Shown: piece after piece, positions 1 to 6,660 of the stretch
Position numbering within the stretch: position 1 is the first letter of the stretch
How the letters are laid out: each line of letters starts with the position of its first letter
Made by a program: the position numbers and the translations under genes
Origin: a virus
DNA: 26,817 nt
IMG/VR virus record: IMGVR_UViG_3300042945_000966
Location: 1-26,817 of that record
Strand: one strand, 5' to 3'
The notes under the pieces: model-generated
Database searches by the model: none
What the model saw: the letters and a program-made list of their open reading frames with translations, nothing else
What the model was told of the DNA's origin: nothing

Positions 1-215
1 CGATCCTCCTTGCTCATTTTGGAGCCTTGGTCTAGTTGCATATGGCACCCGTAGCATAGAGCCGCTATCCGGTAGTCGTGAGCTTTGATCCCGGTACCCT
101 TGCCATCCCTTTGCTGATTGCTATGGGCGGCCACCACGGTTCCATCCTGTGCCCCGCAAAGCTGGCACGGGGCATCCCGCACGACCTCCAAAAGAGGCTT
201 ATTTCGGTAGTTCAT
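1..215 (-). CDS. DUF1364-type HNH-like nuclease protein (3' truncated by window edge)
   Basis: The first 71 codons are present; the rest lies left of base 1. The visible part has a CxxC knuckle (CQLCG, C17 and C20), then a block beginning AAHSNQQRDGKGTG that continues with KAHDYRIAALC, then YGCHMQL. This Cys-Cys, His, Asp, Cys-His layout is what I know from the phage DUF1364 family, which has an HNH-like treble-clef zinc fold and sits in recombination or Nin-type regions. Nuclease activity is inferred from the family and not shown. The ATG at 213-215 lies inside the end of the methyltransferase gene (17-base overlap), so the two are probably translationally coupled. It is too short here to appear as a complete gene. 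Confidence 0.8.
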   Translation of the reverse strand, partial: MNYRNKPLLEVVRDAPCQLCGAQDGTVVAAHSNQQRDGKGTGIKAHDYRIAALCYGCHMQLDQGSKMSKED

Positions 216-1893
216 CGACCATCCTTATCCGCTCCCCGATCCACCGCATGACCGGGACTGCCATTGAGTTGCCTAAAGCCTTGTAGCGTGGCCCATCCGG
301 GCATTGGGGCGCATCCTTGCCCCGCCAGGGTATCAGGGTGTGATCATCCGGAAAGCCTTGGAGGCGCTCACACTCCCGCGGGGTCAGCCGGCGTACCGCC
401 ATGGATTGCATGACAGTTGGGCCACTTGCATTAACGCTTGATCCCGGCGTACCCATAGTAGCCGCCACATCGCCGGTTATGGCCCCGTTATAACAGTCCG
501 TTCCCAAAGCCATAGTGGCCACATGACAAGGGCCATCGGCTCGTAGGGTGGGGGTGTGCTCTATCGACTCGCCCATGCTACGGGTCTTTTCGGACTGATC
601 CCCATTAAAGGCTATGGCCGGCGGATTGCCACCCCCTTTGCCTCCCAACTTTAGGGTTGGGGAGACATCAATTTGGCAGTCTGGAACGCTCATATTTGAG
701 GAAAACGCAACCATTTGATTGTGCTTAAAGGTGGTATTGGTCAAGGTGTGGGCAAGGTCAGAGCTCACCTTCGGTGTTTGTTCTGAGGTAAAGGCGATGG
801 CGTGTTTATCGCCTGCGGTCAGGGTTGGGCATGGGTCGCCCGGTTTCCCTACCCCCAAACCGTTGCCCGATCCATCTCCGTTCCGGGTATCGCCCCCGCC
901 TTGGTGCCGGGTAGCCTTGTCATGAATCGGGATTGTCTGCACTACCGCATGGGTGGTTCGGATGTCCCCTTGATCAAATAGATTGATCGTGTTGGCCACC
1001 CCATCATCCACCCAAGTCTCATCATCATCTTCGGTCTGAGCTCTTTTTGATTTACGAAACGGCATCGGCTGCAGTACTGCCCCAAAATTTCCTTTATCTG
1101 GCATGAATTGCCGATGACTTGTTGTTGTTAGGCTTGCCGCGTTCTTATCCCCATCCCACCAAGTTGGCAATAACTGACCACTTTGAGCGTACTGATGGTC
1201 TAGTTTTCCACCTCCGCATTGTCGATCAAGGGTTCCTGCAACTTGGGGGATGAACCATTCATCTTCGCAGTTGAATCCGACGCGACTAACTCCAGTGCCT
1301 GATGCAGAGATTGTGGGAGTAACTTTCCGCGCTTCTCTGCTCGGCGGAGGATTCCCCGACAGGCTTGCGAGCTCAAAAAGAACCGCTGCGGCATCTCGCC
1401 AGTTTCCAAGACATCCGACAACGAACACACGGCGGCGTCTTTGTGCCACTCCGAAGTACTGAGCGTCAAGAACTCTGTAGGCGAACCCATACCCGAGTTC
1501 TCCCAACATTCCGAGGAAGGCACCAAAATCTTTTCCTCCGTTAGACGACAAGACCCCAGGGACATTTTCCCAAACCAACCAACGGGGAGAGAGGTGGCGA
1601 GCAATGGCACCAAAGGTGAGCATGAGGTTGCCACGCGGGTCATCCAATCCTTTTCTGAGTCCGGCGACAGAGAAGGATTGACAGGGGGTTCCCCCGACAA
1701 GAAGGTCAATTGTTCCAAGATTCCACTCCTTAAATTTAGACATATCCCCAAGGTTAGGGACTGTTGGGTAATGGTGCTTAAGCACCGCCGATGGGAAGGC
1801 ATCAATCTCTGAGAAAGCGACGGGCTCCCAACCCATGTGATGCCACGCCGATGTTGCCGCTTCGATGCCACTACAGACCGATAAATATTTCAT
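199..1893 (-). CDS. C5-cytosine DNA methyltransferase with long repetitive target-recognition region
   Basis: It transfers a methyl group from SAM to C5 of cytosine in duplex DNA. Family motifs in order: motif I SVCSGIEA (residues 5-12), motif IV GGTPCQSFS (68-76) with catalytic C71, motif VI WENVPG (108-113), motif VIII QRRRRVF (151-157), motif IX RRLTPRECERLQGFP (about 501-515) and motif X YKALGNSMAVPV (about 540-551). At 564 residues it is longer than most single-specificity members. The extra length is the target-recognition region (about 187-497), which repeats a Thr-Leu/Ile unit (see the repeat entry). It probably protects phage DNA from host restriction; the target sequence cannot be read from this. 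The ATG at 1891-1893 directly follows the PAPS-reductase-like gene's stop, with GGGGAG just upstream. Activity is likely because all motifs are intact. Confidence 0.97.
   Translation of the reverse strand: MKYLSVCSGIEAATSAWHHMGWEPVAFSEIDAFPSAVLKHHYPTVPNLGDMSKFKEWNLGTIDLLVGGTPCQSFSVAGLRKGLDDPRGNLMLTFGAIARHLSPRWLVWENVPGVLSSNGGKDFGAFLGMLGELGYGFAYRVLDAQYFGVAQRRRRVFVVGCLGNWRDAAAVLFELASLSGNPPPSREARKVTPTISASGTGVSRVGFNCEDEWFIPQVAGTLDRQCGGGKLDHQYAQSGQLLPTWWDGDKNAASLTTTSHRQFMPDKGNFGAVLQPMPFRKSKRAQTEDDDETWVDDGVANTINLFDQGDIRTTHAVVQTIPIHDKATRHQGGGDTRNGDGSGNGLGVGKPGDPCPTLTAGDKHAIAFTSEQTPKVSSDLAHTLTNTTFKHNQMVAFSSNMSVPDCQIDVSPTLKLGGKGGGNPPAIAFNGDQSEKTRSMGESIEHTPTLRADGPCHVATMALGTDCYNGAITGDVAATMGTPGSSVNASGPTVMQSMAVRRLTPRECERLQGFPDDHTLIPWRGKDAPQCPDGPRYKALGNSMAVPVMRWIGERIRMVDELPK
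403..1335 (-). repeat. Diverged TL-unit repeats in the methyltransferase target-recognition region
   Basis: In protein residues 187-497 I count about nine diverged units. Each starts with a small residue and a Thr-Leu/Ile/Met dipeptide: PTIS (193), GTLD (220), ASLT (253), NTIN (301), PTLT (356), HTLT (382), PTLK (412), PTLR (448) and ATMG (478). From residue 356 on the spacing is about 26-36 residues. Most of these later units are followed by a short hydrophobic strand: HAIAF, QMVAF, PAIAF, HVATM. A Thr-Leu/Ile/Val dipeptide is the known hallmark of C5-methyltransferase target-recognition domains, and multi-specific Bacillus phage enzymes carry several such domains in series. The repetition is visible; multi-specificity is inference. 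Confidence 0.7.
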
Positions 1894-2733
1894 TTACTCC
1901 CCGCAATAGCATGGAATGCCATCATCGTTTACATCAAACATTTCGCTTTGGTTTAGCGCAAATTTTTTTATCTCTGCATAACTTGGCCGGTCTTTTCTAA
2001 AGCGAGCGCCATCACCGAAAGTCTTACTGCTCGACTTCGCGTGATTTTCCATACCGATCCACCAATCAGCCCTTTCCGGCTTCTCCCGAATCAGGCTAAT
2101 GATTTGGTTAACTGGCTTTAAAAAACAAAGGTCGCAGTTTCCATGCATAGTCACGCCATTCATATTTGGCAAACCCAAATCAAATGGTTGGGCTTTCCAA
2201 AAGTTACTAACATCTTGTTTTGTTATACCCGCAGCAACCAATGGTGTCCGGGATCGATCCATCTTAGCGGCTCTTCTCATTTCATCTGCCCGGATTCCTA
2301 CCCAATCCATATTCTCATCATGCGCCCAACCTAGATGTTTTAAATAAGCATGAATTACACGGATTTTTAATTTGGCCGTGCATATTCTTGCTACAGGGTT
2401 AGGAAGATAAGGGCTTCCGTTTTGGTCGATGAGCTCAAAGAATGGCTCTCCATTACGGGAGGCAATGTCAAAGTTGACCAATTTCCATCGGTCTTTTGTT
2501 TCCGGTGCCCATCGGTATTCAAGCCAATGAATTTGCACCTTCCAAAAATCCTCACAATCTTTTACAAATTTTAAAGTTGCCTCTTCTTCTTTTCCTGTAT
2601 TGGCAAAACAAACAATTGCCTCATTTGGCAATCCATTGTTTGATTGCAATATTCGCCAAAGCATATAAGCGGAAGTTCTCCCGCCAGAAAATGAAATAAC
2701 AGTCGGTTCGACGATTCTAAATGGGTCAGTCAT
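1894..2733 (-). CDS. PAPS reductase/ATP-pyrophosphatase family protein (CysH/DndC-like)
   Basis: The 279-residue protein has the adenine-nucleotide alpha-hydrolase loop FSGGRTSAYML (residues 15-25), then ANTGKEE (44-50), a GIRADEMRR block (147-155), and cysteines in suggestive places: C118 (ARICTAK), C200 and C203 (GNCDLC), C275 and C277 (CYCG). The family activates substrates by adenylation or reduces PAPS; DndC-type members hold an iron-sulfur cluster and act in DNA sulfur modification. True CysH ends in ECGLH, which is missing, so assimilatory sulfate reduction is unlikely. It lies end to end with the methyltransferase, suggesting a nucleic-acid-related job, but no other dnd gene is in the window. 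Similar genes are frequent in environmental phages with no settled role. The start ATG overlaps the upstream stop (ATGA). Confidence 0.9.
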   Translation of the reverse strand: MTDPFRIVEPTVISFSGGRTSAYMLWRILQSNNGLPNEAIVCFANTGKEEEATLKFVKDCEDFWKVQIHWLEYRWAPETKDRWKLVNFDIASRNGEPFFELIDQNGSPYLPNPVARICTAKLKIRVIHAYLKHLGWAHDENMDWVGIRADEMRRAAKMDRSRTPLVAAGITKQDVSNFWKAQPFDLGLPNMNGVTMHGNCDLCFLKPVNQIISLIREKPERADWWIGMENHAKSSSKTFGDGARFRKDRPSYAEIKKFALNQSEMFDVNDDGIPCYCGE

Positions 2734-2960
2734 TTGTTATCCAATAATGAGGCGTGAAGCTCTCTGAGGGCGTATTGCATCTCATGACCAAAAGAAGTCA
2801 TCGGAGGCTTCCACAAATTTTCGTTGTTTCTTTGTTTCTGAGCCAATAATTGCCACTCAATGATTTGTTTTCTTTTTGTATCCAACAACGCCTCTAATTC
2901 CTTAACTCGACTATTCGCTGAGGCAAGTTGCATATCCATTTCGTGGTAATCAAGATCCAT
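2730..2960 (-). CDS. Small coiled-coil hypothetical protein
   Basis: 76 residues, family not recognised. Residues 8-45 are charged and heptad-like (MQLASANSRVKELEALLDTK), suggesting a coiled coil. The start is the ATG at 2958-2960, preceded by GGAGAAGC at good spacing. The longer in-frame opening at 3038 would run through the end of the Rap1a-like gene and has no better ribosome site. The stop forms an ATGA overlap with the PAPS-reductase-like gene, so it belongs to the same transcript. No function can be assigned. Confidence 0.75.
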   Translation of the reverse strand: MDLDYHEMDMQLASANSRVKELEALLDTKRKQIIEWQLLAQKQRNNENLWKPPMTSFGHEMQYALRELHASLLDNK

Positions 2961-2979
2961 GATGCTTCTCCAATTGTTT

Positions 2980-3312
2980 TTATACCCCGCCCCTACTTTT
3001 GTTTCTATTTGCACAGGGCCATACTTGTTTAAGAGCATCGGTAACTAACATATCTGCACTCTTGTGGCGTATACCGGGATTGGATTCGATATAACTCTTT
3101 GCTACATCTCTAACCTGACCATTGGTTACACCTGACGGGGGACAACTAAAGACGTGCTGTTGGGCATCGCTCACCCCTGCCACATACCCAAGGGCGAACA
3201 TCCTTTGAACTACCTCATCGCTATTCATTCTTGATAACAAATCGTTACCGGTTAAAAATTCGGCGCTTGCCATACTTGGTAACAACAGGATTGCAATTAA
3301 TGTTTTTTTCAT
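2980..3312 (-). CDS. Rap1a/Tai family exported protein
   Basis: 110 residues with a clear Sec signal peptide: basic MKK, hydrophobic LIAILLLPSMASA, and likely cleavage after ASA (residue 17). The mature part has LTGNDLLSRM (20-29), the family's GYVAGVSDA block (42-50), and two cysteines, C57 (FSCPP) and C100 (VWPC), that could form a disulfide. This layout matches the Rap1a/Tai family, first described as periplasmic immunity proteins against type VI secretion peptidoglycan amidases and also common in phages. In a phage early operon a periplasmic protein could alter host envelope traits such as superinfection, but that is inference. AAGGAG sits upstream of the ATG. Family call fairly confident, role unknown. 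Confidence 0.85.
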   Translation of the reverse strand: MKKTLIAILLLPSMASAEFLTGNDLLSRMNSDEVVQRMFALGYVAGVSDAQQHVFSCPPSGVTNGQVRDVAKSYIESNPGIRHKSADMLVTDALKQVWPCANRNKSRGGV

Positions 3313-3322
3313 CTACATCTCC

Positions 3323-3553
3323 TTAAAAAAGTTTTGGTTGTTCCCAATACAATTCAGGCTTTTCTTCTTTCGGTGGCCTTATTTTTCTAATCTTTTCAAT
3401 CATGACGTGCATTCTTTTAGGAAATGGCCACTTATCGTTAGCCGGGATATGGAGCAAGAACCGCTCTCCTTCATCGAAGACCTCTGTCACGCAACCTTTT
3501 TCGTTGGTTTCGCAAACCAAAACCCAGTCGCCCTCTTCGATTTCAGGTGTCAT
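3323..3553 (-). CDS. Small hypothetical protein, possible beta-barrel fold
   Basis: 76 residues, not recognised. It opens with EEGDWVLVCETNEKGCVTEV, a glycine-aspartate-hydrophobic strand pattern seen in small SH3- or KOW-like barrels. It continues with basic and aromatic stretches and a proline/glutamate-rich tail (RPPKEEKPELYWEQPKLF). The fold is only a guess from strand pattern. The start overlaps the upstream stop as ATGA, with GGGAAGAG ahead of it, and it is followed closely by the Rap1a-like gene, so it is an internal operon gene. Confidence 0.75.
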   Translation of the reverse strand: MTPEIEEGDWVLVCETNEKGCVTEVFDEGERFLLHIPANDKWPFPKRMHVMIEKIRKIRPPKEEKPELYWEQPKLF

Positions 3554-3894
3554 AAAGTAACTCTTCCCTCAGTCCTTAGATTGGCTTGCTCGCTTCTCCA
3601 AATCTCAACGCGGGCTTGAGCAGCGATCAGTTCCCACCGAAATTTCTCTTCAATTTCCACGGCCTCGCGTAGCCCCTGAAGCAATTCTTTGTACTCATCG
3701 TGGGCATAAGCCTCACGCTCTTGCGCCCCAAGGCTTTCCTCAAGGCTTCTCTTCATCAGGATTGACTTAAGGCTTTTGCGGTACTCCTCAATATAAATTC
3801 GTTCCGCTTTCGCCTTAGCAAACTTTTTGGCATTTGCAATGATGTAATCGACCGCTCGATGCGGGTCTCTGTTTTGATTATCTTCTTGGCTCAC
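3550..3894 (-). CDS. Conserved phage protein, helical, unknown function
   Basis: 114 residues if started at GTG 3892-3894. That start is preferred because AAGGAG lies eight bases upstream and the GTG overlaps the preceding TGA (GTGA), whereas the ATG at 3951 would add 19 residues inside the neighbour. The protein is almost entirely helical and charged: an AKKFAKAKAERIYIEEYRKS helix, then QEREAYAHDEYKELLQGLRE and a conserved-looking WELIAAQARVEIWRSEQAN end. From memory this resembles a widespread phage family next to replication and recombination genes of Betaproteobacteria phages, with no known function. Its position just after RusA and one small gene fits that. Confidence 0.8.
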   Translation of the reverse strand: MSQEDNQNRDPHRAVDYIIANAKKFAKAKAERIYIEEYRKSLKSILMKRSLEESLGAQEREAYAHDEYKELLQGLREAVEIEEKFRWELIAAQARVEIWRSEQANLRTEGRVTL

Positions 3895-4094
3895 TCTCCA
3901 TACTCCTTCACAGTTAAAGTTACCCTTGCAACGGATGCCTTTGGGTTCCAAAACTCATTGCCCGCCAACCAGCTCTCTGCTTGCTTCCTTGTGCGAAACA
4001 CTATCGTTCTGTCGGCCTCCCAATACTCGCGGTTTTGGTTTTGAACGAAGCCACCGTTTTTCATTTTTATTGCCCAACCGTGTAATCGTTTCAT
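3891..4094 (-). CDS. Small hypothetical protein
   Basis: 67 residues, unrecognised. It reads as a compact alpha/beta protein: basic N-terminus MKRLHGWAIKMKNGGFV, then TIVFRTRKQAESWLAGN (a strand-helix pair resembling small phage proteins with an F-x-T-R-x-x-A signature), and a final strand VARVTLTVKEYGE. The start overlaps the rusA stop as ATGA and the stop overlaps the next gene's GTG. Being locked between two overlapping genes supports it as real despite its size. Confidence 0.75.
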   Translation of the reverse strand: MKRLHGWAIKMKNGGFVQNQNREYWEADRTIVFRTRKQAESWLAGNEFWNPKASVARVTLTVKEYGE

Positions 4095-4438
4095 TCAAGT
4101 TCCTCAATTTTTATTTTCAACATCCCGCCAATATCCGGTGCCCAATAGATTCTCAAATCCACAATGAGGGAGTCATCGATGTATAACCCCGCGTGACCCA
4201 TCGAATCTAAGACCGCCTTTAAAAGATTGTCTAAGTCCCGCCTCCGGTTATCCGGCCGCCAAGCCTCAATCGTGACCTTCAACTTACCGACCGTGGATTT
4301 TCCGCGGGTCTGCAAGAAAACCTGTTCAGCAACCGCTACCCGATATCTGCGACCTGGCTCGCTGATGATCATTCGATTTTTGAACATCCGCCAATAAGTA
4401 TTGACTGATGGCGGCCAAGGAAGTGTGATTTCAATCAT
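4091..4438 (-). CDS. rusA: RusA-type Holliday-junction resolvase
   Basis: 115 residues, about the usual length for RusA (about 120). RusA is a homodimeric endonuclease that cuts four-way DNA junctions during phage recombination and replication. Diagnostic features: LPWPPSVNTYWR (residues 6-17), the acidic catalytic block RRRDLDNLLKAVLDSM (65-80) with D68 and D70, and YIDDSLIVDL (86-95) with D88/D89. These correspond to D70, D72 and D91 of the E. coli enzyme, so the active site looks intact. It follows the helicase gene by three bases and overlaps the next gene (ATGA), forming a replication-recombination block with the DUF1376 protein and the helicase. Confidence 0.95.
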   Translation of the reverse strand: MIEITLPWPPSVNTYWRMFKNRMIISEPGRRYRVAVAEQVFLQTRGKSTVGKLKVTIEAWRPDNRRRDLDNLLKAVLDSMGHAGLYIDDSLIVDLRIYWAPDIGGMLKIKIEELE

Positions 4439-4441
4439 GAG

Positions 4442-5392
4442 TTAAAACCTTGGTTGGTTATCGAAAGATATAGGTGAGCCATCCCATTGATCTACAAACT
4501 GTTGGGAATCTTTGTGGAACCAAAGCGAGTACCAATCCTCTGATTCGCCGTTCCTCTGCTTCTCGCACATCAGCATGGCATCGTTGGTTTGTGGGTCTAC
4601 GGAGTTTCCGGCAGACAATTGATGCTCTTTTTTCTTGTTTCTCCAAACCATAAAAACATTGTCAACCTGGTCTGCAATGGCTCCCGTACCCTTTATGTCG
4701 TGCTTGTTCGGGGTTGCCTCTTCGTTGCTGAGCTTGCGGATGTGATGGATTAAGTGGATGTGGATGTTTTGATCCCGCGCAAGGGAGCAGAGCTCGTCGA
4801 TGAAGGACTTCTGTCCGTTGTAGTCATCCTCACCCTGAACGCACTTCATCAAGGAGTCGATAAAAAAGTGGGTTACCCCAAGTTTGATGGCGCAATATCT
4901 AGCCACCGCTATGACTTGGTCGGCTGAAACCGTGCCTTGCTGATCGTAAAACCATAAACATTTGTTACTGAATGTCCGTAACCTAGTTACGATTTCTTCG
5001 ATGTACTTGTTTTTATCCATGTATCGAGGTTTATGAATGTTCTCCCCCGAAAACTGCCGAAGCATCCGCTCTAGTGACCGTTTGGGCTTCATCTCAAATG
5101 ATGCAATGCACACTTTTTGGTGCTGCCTGATCAAATGCAAAGCAATTTGGCCGGTAATCAGGGACTTACCACCCCCGTTTGACCCCGCGTACAAGGTCAC
5201 CTCCCCCGGCCTGAAGGAGAAGTCTTGGTGGGTTTTCGCCCACGGCAATTGGATGATCGGGTCTTTGTTGGGGTTTAAAATCTCATCCATCAGTTCCGTG
5301 AGGTACACCCCGGCCTCCTTGACCTTTTGCGCTGAGTCCGTGGCCTTCAGGTAGGCAGAAAAGTCAATGTCATCCGGATCAAGAAATTGCAT
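4442..5392 (-). CDS. DnaB/RecA-fold replicative helicase ATPase
   Basis: 316 residues from the ATG at 5390-5392, which follows GGGGAGG closely; a TTG at 5410 is a weaker alternative. Walker A is GSNGGGKS (70-77), Walker B FFIDSL (176-181). HIHLIHHIRK (211-220) is the DnaB H3-type sensor strand, and GTGAIADQVDNVF (235-247) the DnaB H4-like segment. It therefore looks like the C-terminal ATPase half of DnaB helicases. The short N-terminus lacks a recognisable primase or full DnaB N-domain. It probably unwinds the phage fork, with the upstream DUF1376 protein as a candidate initiator or loader. No DNA polymerase or primase is seen nearby, so host enzymes are probably recruited. Confidence 0.92.
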   Translation of the reverse strand: MQFLDPDDIDFSAYLKATDSAQKVKEAGVYLTELMDEILNPNKDPIIQLPWAKTHQDFSFRPGEVTLYAGSNGGGKSLITGQIALHLIRQHQKVCIASFEMKPKRSLERMLRQFSGENIHKPRYMDKNKYIEEIVTRLRTFSNKCLWFYDQQGTVSADQVIAVARYCAIKLGVTHFFIDSLMKCVQGEDDYNGQKSFIDELCSLARDQNIHIHLIHHIRKLSNEEATPNKHDIKGTGAIADQVDNVFMVWRNKKKEHQLSAGNSVDPQTNDAMLMCEKQRNGESEDWYSLWFHKDSQQFVDQWDGSPISFDNQPRF

Positions 5393-5720
5393 ATTCCTCC
5401 CCTTTGTCAAAAATCAATTCGCCCTTATGAAGCGTAAAAACCTCCTTCGCCCCGGCCTTCAAAGCGGCAATATGTGCCGCAAACACCCTCTCCGTGGTGT
5501 CATCGCCATCGATGTGGACTTGCAATCCGACCAAAAAACGAAGGTCAAGGGAATCAATTCTGTCCTTTGGCTCAATGCAGACTTCTGGGTGCGCCCACAA
5601 ATCGCTGTAATTGACCCATAGCGCCGCCCATGGGGATCGATTGATACCTACCCATACCCAGACCGCTTTTGGCCTCTTACGCGCCGTTCTCATGCGAATT
5701 AGCCCATCTCCGCCGATCAC
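5379..5720 (-). CDS. Hypothetical protein between DUF1376 protein and helicase
   Basis: 113 residues from the GTG at 5718-5720. This start has GGAGG five bases upstream and overlaps the previous TGA as GTGA; an in-frame ATG at 5693 and the upstream start at 5762 lack comparable sites. Not recognised. Features: a basic start RMRTARKRPKAVWVWVGINR, aromatic SPWAALWVNYSDLWAHPEV, and an acidic end GELIFDKGEEYAIS. The stop overlaps the helicase start. Position between a replication initiator-like gene and a helicase hints at a replication role, but there is no motif evidence. Confidence 0.75.
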   Translation of the reverse strand: MIGGDGLIRMRTARKRPKAVWVWVGINRSPWAALWVNYSDLWAHPEVCIEPKDRIDSLDLRFLVGLQVHIDGDDTTERVFAAHIAALKAGAKEVFTLHKGELIFDKGEEYAIS

Positions 5721-6367
5721 TTTGCCCTCCGGGTGAAAGTTTCGGTGGTTCCATCTTCCCAACGCCTTTGGTTGATGTAGGTCAAGGGTGCCGGTTCAAA
5801 CCCCTCCCGCCATTGATCGGAAGCCTTCAGGTTTTGGACATTGGAGATGATCTGATCGGCAAGGGAATCCAAGCCATGCTTTTTCCATTTCGCCTCACAA
5901 GCGGACTTGCCTACCTTGCGCTTGCTTGATGGCCATGTCTGCCAAAACTCATCGAAGCGGGTCGGCTTTGCCGACATAGTGTTTTTATTCTTTATTCTGA
6001 TATCTGATATCTGATTAGGTAAACCATTGGGTTTCGATTCGGTATCCGATTCGGTTTTCTTTGGCCTCCCGCCTCGCTCTGCCAACCTACGATTCATGCT
6101 CACTTGATGTTGATATTTAGCGATTTCCTTATCGCAACGACTATGTCGATACCCCTCAGGGGTATGTTCGAAGAACTCTTTCAGCACCGACTCAACTATG
6201 TCGGAGTCAAGCCTGACCTTGCGGGAAACCGAATCGGTTTCCAATGGGATTGGCTTTTCACTCATGTAGTACAGATCGATCAAACGCCTATAGGCAAGAT
6301 CCTCCGCATCCGATAAATGATGGGTATCGGTGATGTAATCAGCGAGGTAGAACTTGTACCAAATCAT
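5717..6367 (-). CDS. DUF1376 (YdaU-like) phage replication protein
   Basis: 216 residues. The N-terminal domain (about 1-88) is DUF1376: it begins MIWYKFYLADYITDTHHL, then LSDAEDLAYRRLIDLYY and a polar helix ending CDKEIAKYQ. A low-complexity linker (about 95-135, RPKKTESDTESKPNG) leads to a C-terminal helical domain with FDEFWQTWPSSKRKVGK and LTYINQRRWEDG. This winged-helix plus C-domain layout is typical of phage initiators or helicase loaders such as YdaU of the Rac prophage. It precedes the helicase by one gene, supporting an initiator or loader job. Its start overlaps the regulator's stop (ATGA). The linker region may hold the origin, but I see no clear iterons. Confidence 0.9.
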   Translation of the reverse strand: MIWYKFYLADYITDTHHLSDAEDLAYRRLIDLYYMSEKPIPLETDSVSRKVRLDSDIVESVLKEFFEHTPEGYRHSRCDKEIAKYQHQVSMNRRLAERGGRPKKTESDTESKPNGLPNQISDIRIKNKNTMSAKPTRFDEFWQTWPSSKRKVGKSACEAKWKKHGLDSLADQIISNVQNLKASDQWREGFEPAPLTYINQRRWEDGTTETFTRRAK

Positions 6368-6573
6368 GCGACCTCCCCGAATAAATCGGGGCGCAAGTCC
6401 TTTCGGGTTACCGCCCCAACCGTGAGTCTTTCAATCTCCACGGCTAGTTCGGGGGAGCAGACCTGTCGGCCTTGGATTAATTGGCTCATCCAGGTTCGGC
6501 TTATGCCAAGCTCCTTGGATAAAGCATCCTTAGCCCCCCGTTTTTTGTCTTTAAAGTAGTCTTGCAAGGTCAT
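6364..6573 (-). CDS. Cro/YdaS-like helix-turn-helix regulator
   Basis: 69 residues, the usual size of phage Cro/YdaS proteins. The helix-turn-helix is AKDALSKELGISRTWMSQLI (residues 14-33), followed by SPELAVEIERLTVGAV, the helix and strand typical of YdaS-like regulators that read host or prophage control regions. It is the first gene of the leftward operon, has a near-perfect AAGGAGG seven bases from its ATG, and directly borders the divergent control region it probably binds. No opposing CI-type repressor gene is present, so whether it controls a lysis-lysogeny choice or simply early gene dosage is not known. Confidence 0.88.
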   Translation of the reverse strand: MTLQDYFKDKKRGAKDALSKELGISRTWMSQLIQGRQVCSPELAVEIERLTVGAVTRKDLRPDLFGEVA

Positions 6574-6598
6574 TTAGCCCTCCTTGTAATTTAAGCCA

Positions 6599-6627
6599 AT
6601 AATACATTAGAAGAAAAAAAACACAAA
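6599..6627 (-). promoter_or_regulatory. Putative leftward early promoter
   Basis: On the minus strand TATTAT (6604-6599) matches five of six -10 bases. TTTGTG lies 17 bases upstream as a weak -35, with an eight-T run inside the spacer. Transcription would begin near 6592 and drive the regulator and replication operon. The weak -35 could reflect activator use or a missed call. Confidence 0.4.
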
Positions 6628-6631
6628 CTTG

Positions 6632-6660
6632 TTGTATGTTGACCTTAAATTTGTTAGATT
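6632..6660 (+). promoter_or_regulatory. Putative rightward early promoter
   Basis: TTGTAT (6632-6637) and TAGATT (6655-6660) are 17 bases apart, each matching four of six sigma-70 consensus bases. It would start near 6667 and drive the rightward operon. TTGACC at 6639 is a better -35 but has no suitable -10 at the right distance. Low certainty. Confidence 0.3.

Noticed and set aside
1200-1871. Long open frame on the minus strand overlapping the methyltransferase in another frame
   Set aside because: It lies entirely inside a gene with complete catalytic motifs, has Arg/Ser/Leu-rich composition typical of a frame shadow and no family motif.
1894-2733. A DNA phosphorothioation (Dnd) system
   Set aside because: Only one DndC-like gene is present; no DndA, B, D or E homologue is visible, and the protein is of a type common in phages without dnd genes.
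5393-5410. TTG start for the helicase
   Set aside because: The ATG at 5390-5392 is close behind a GGGGAGG site; the TTG would place that site within the coding sequence and has no better one upstream.
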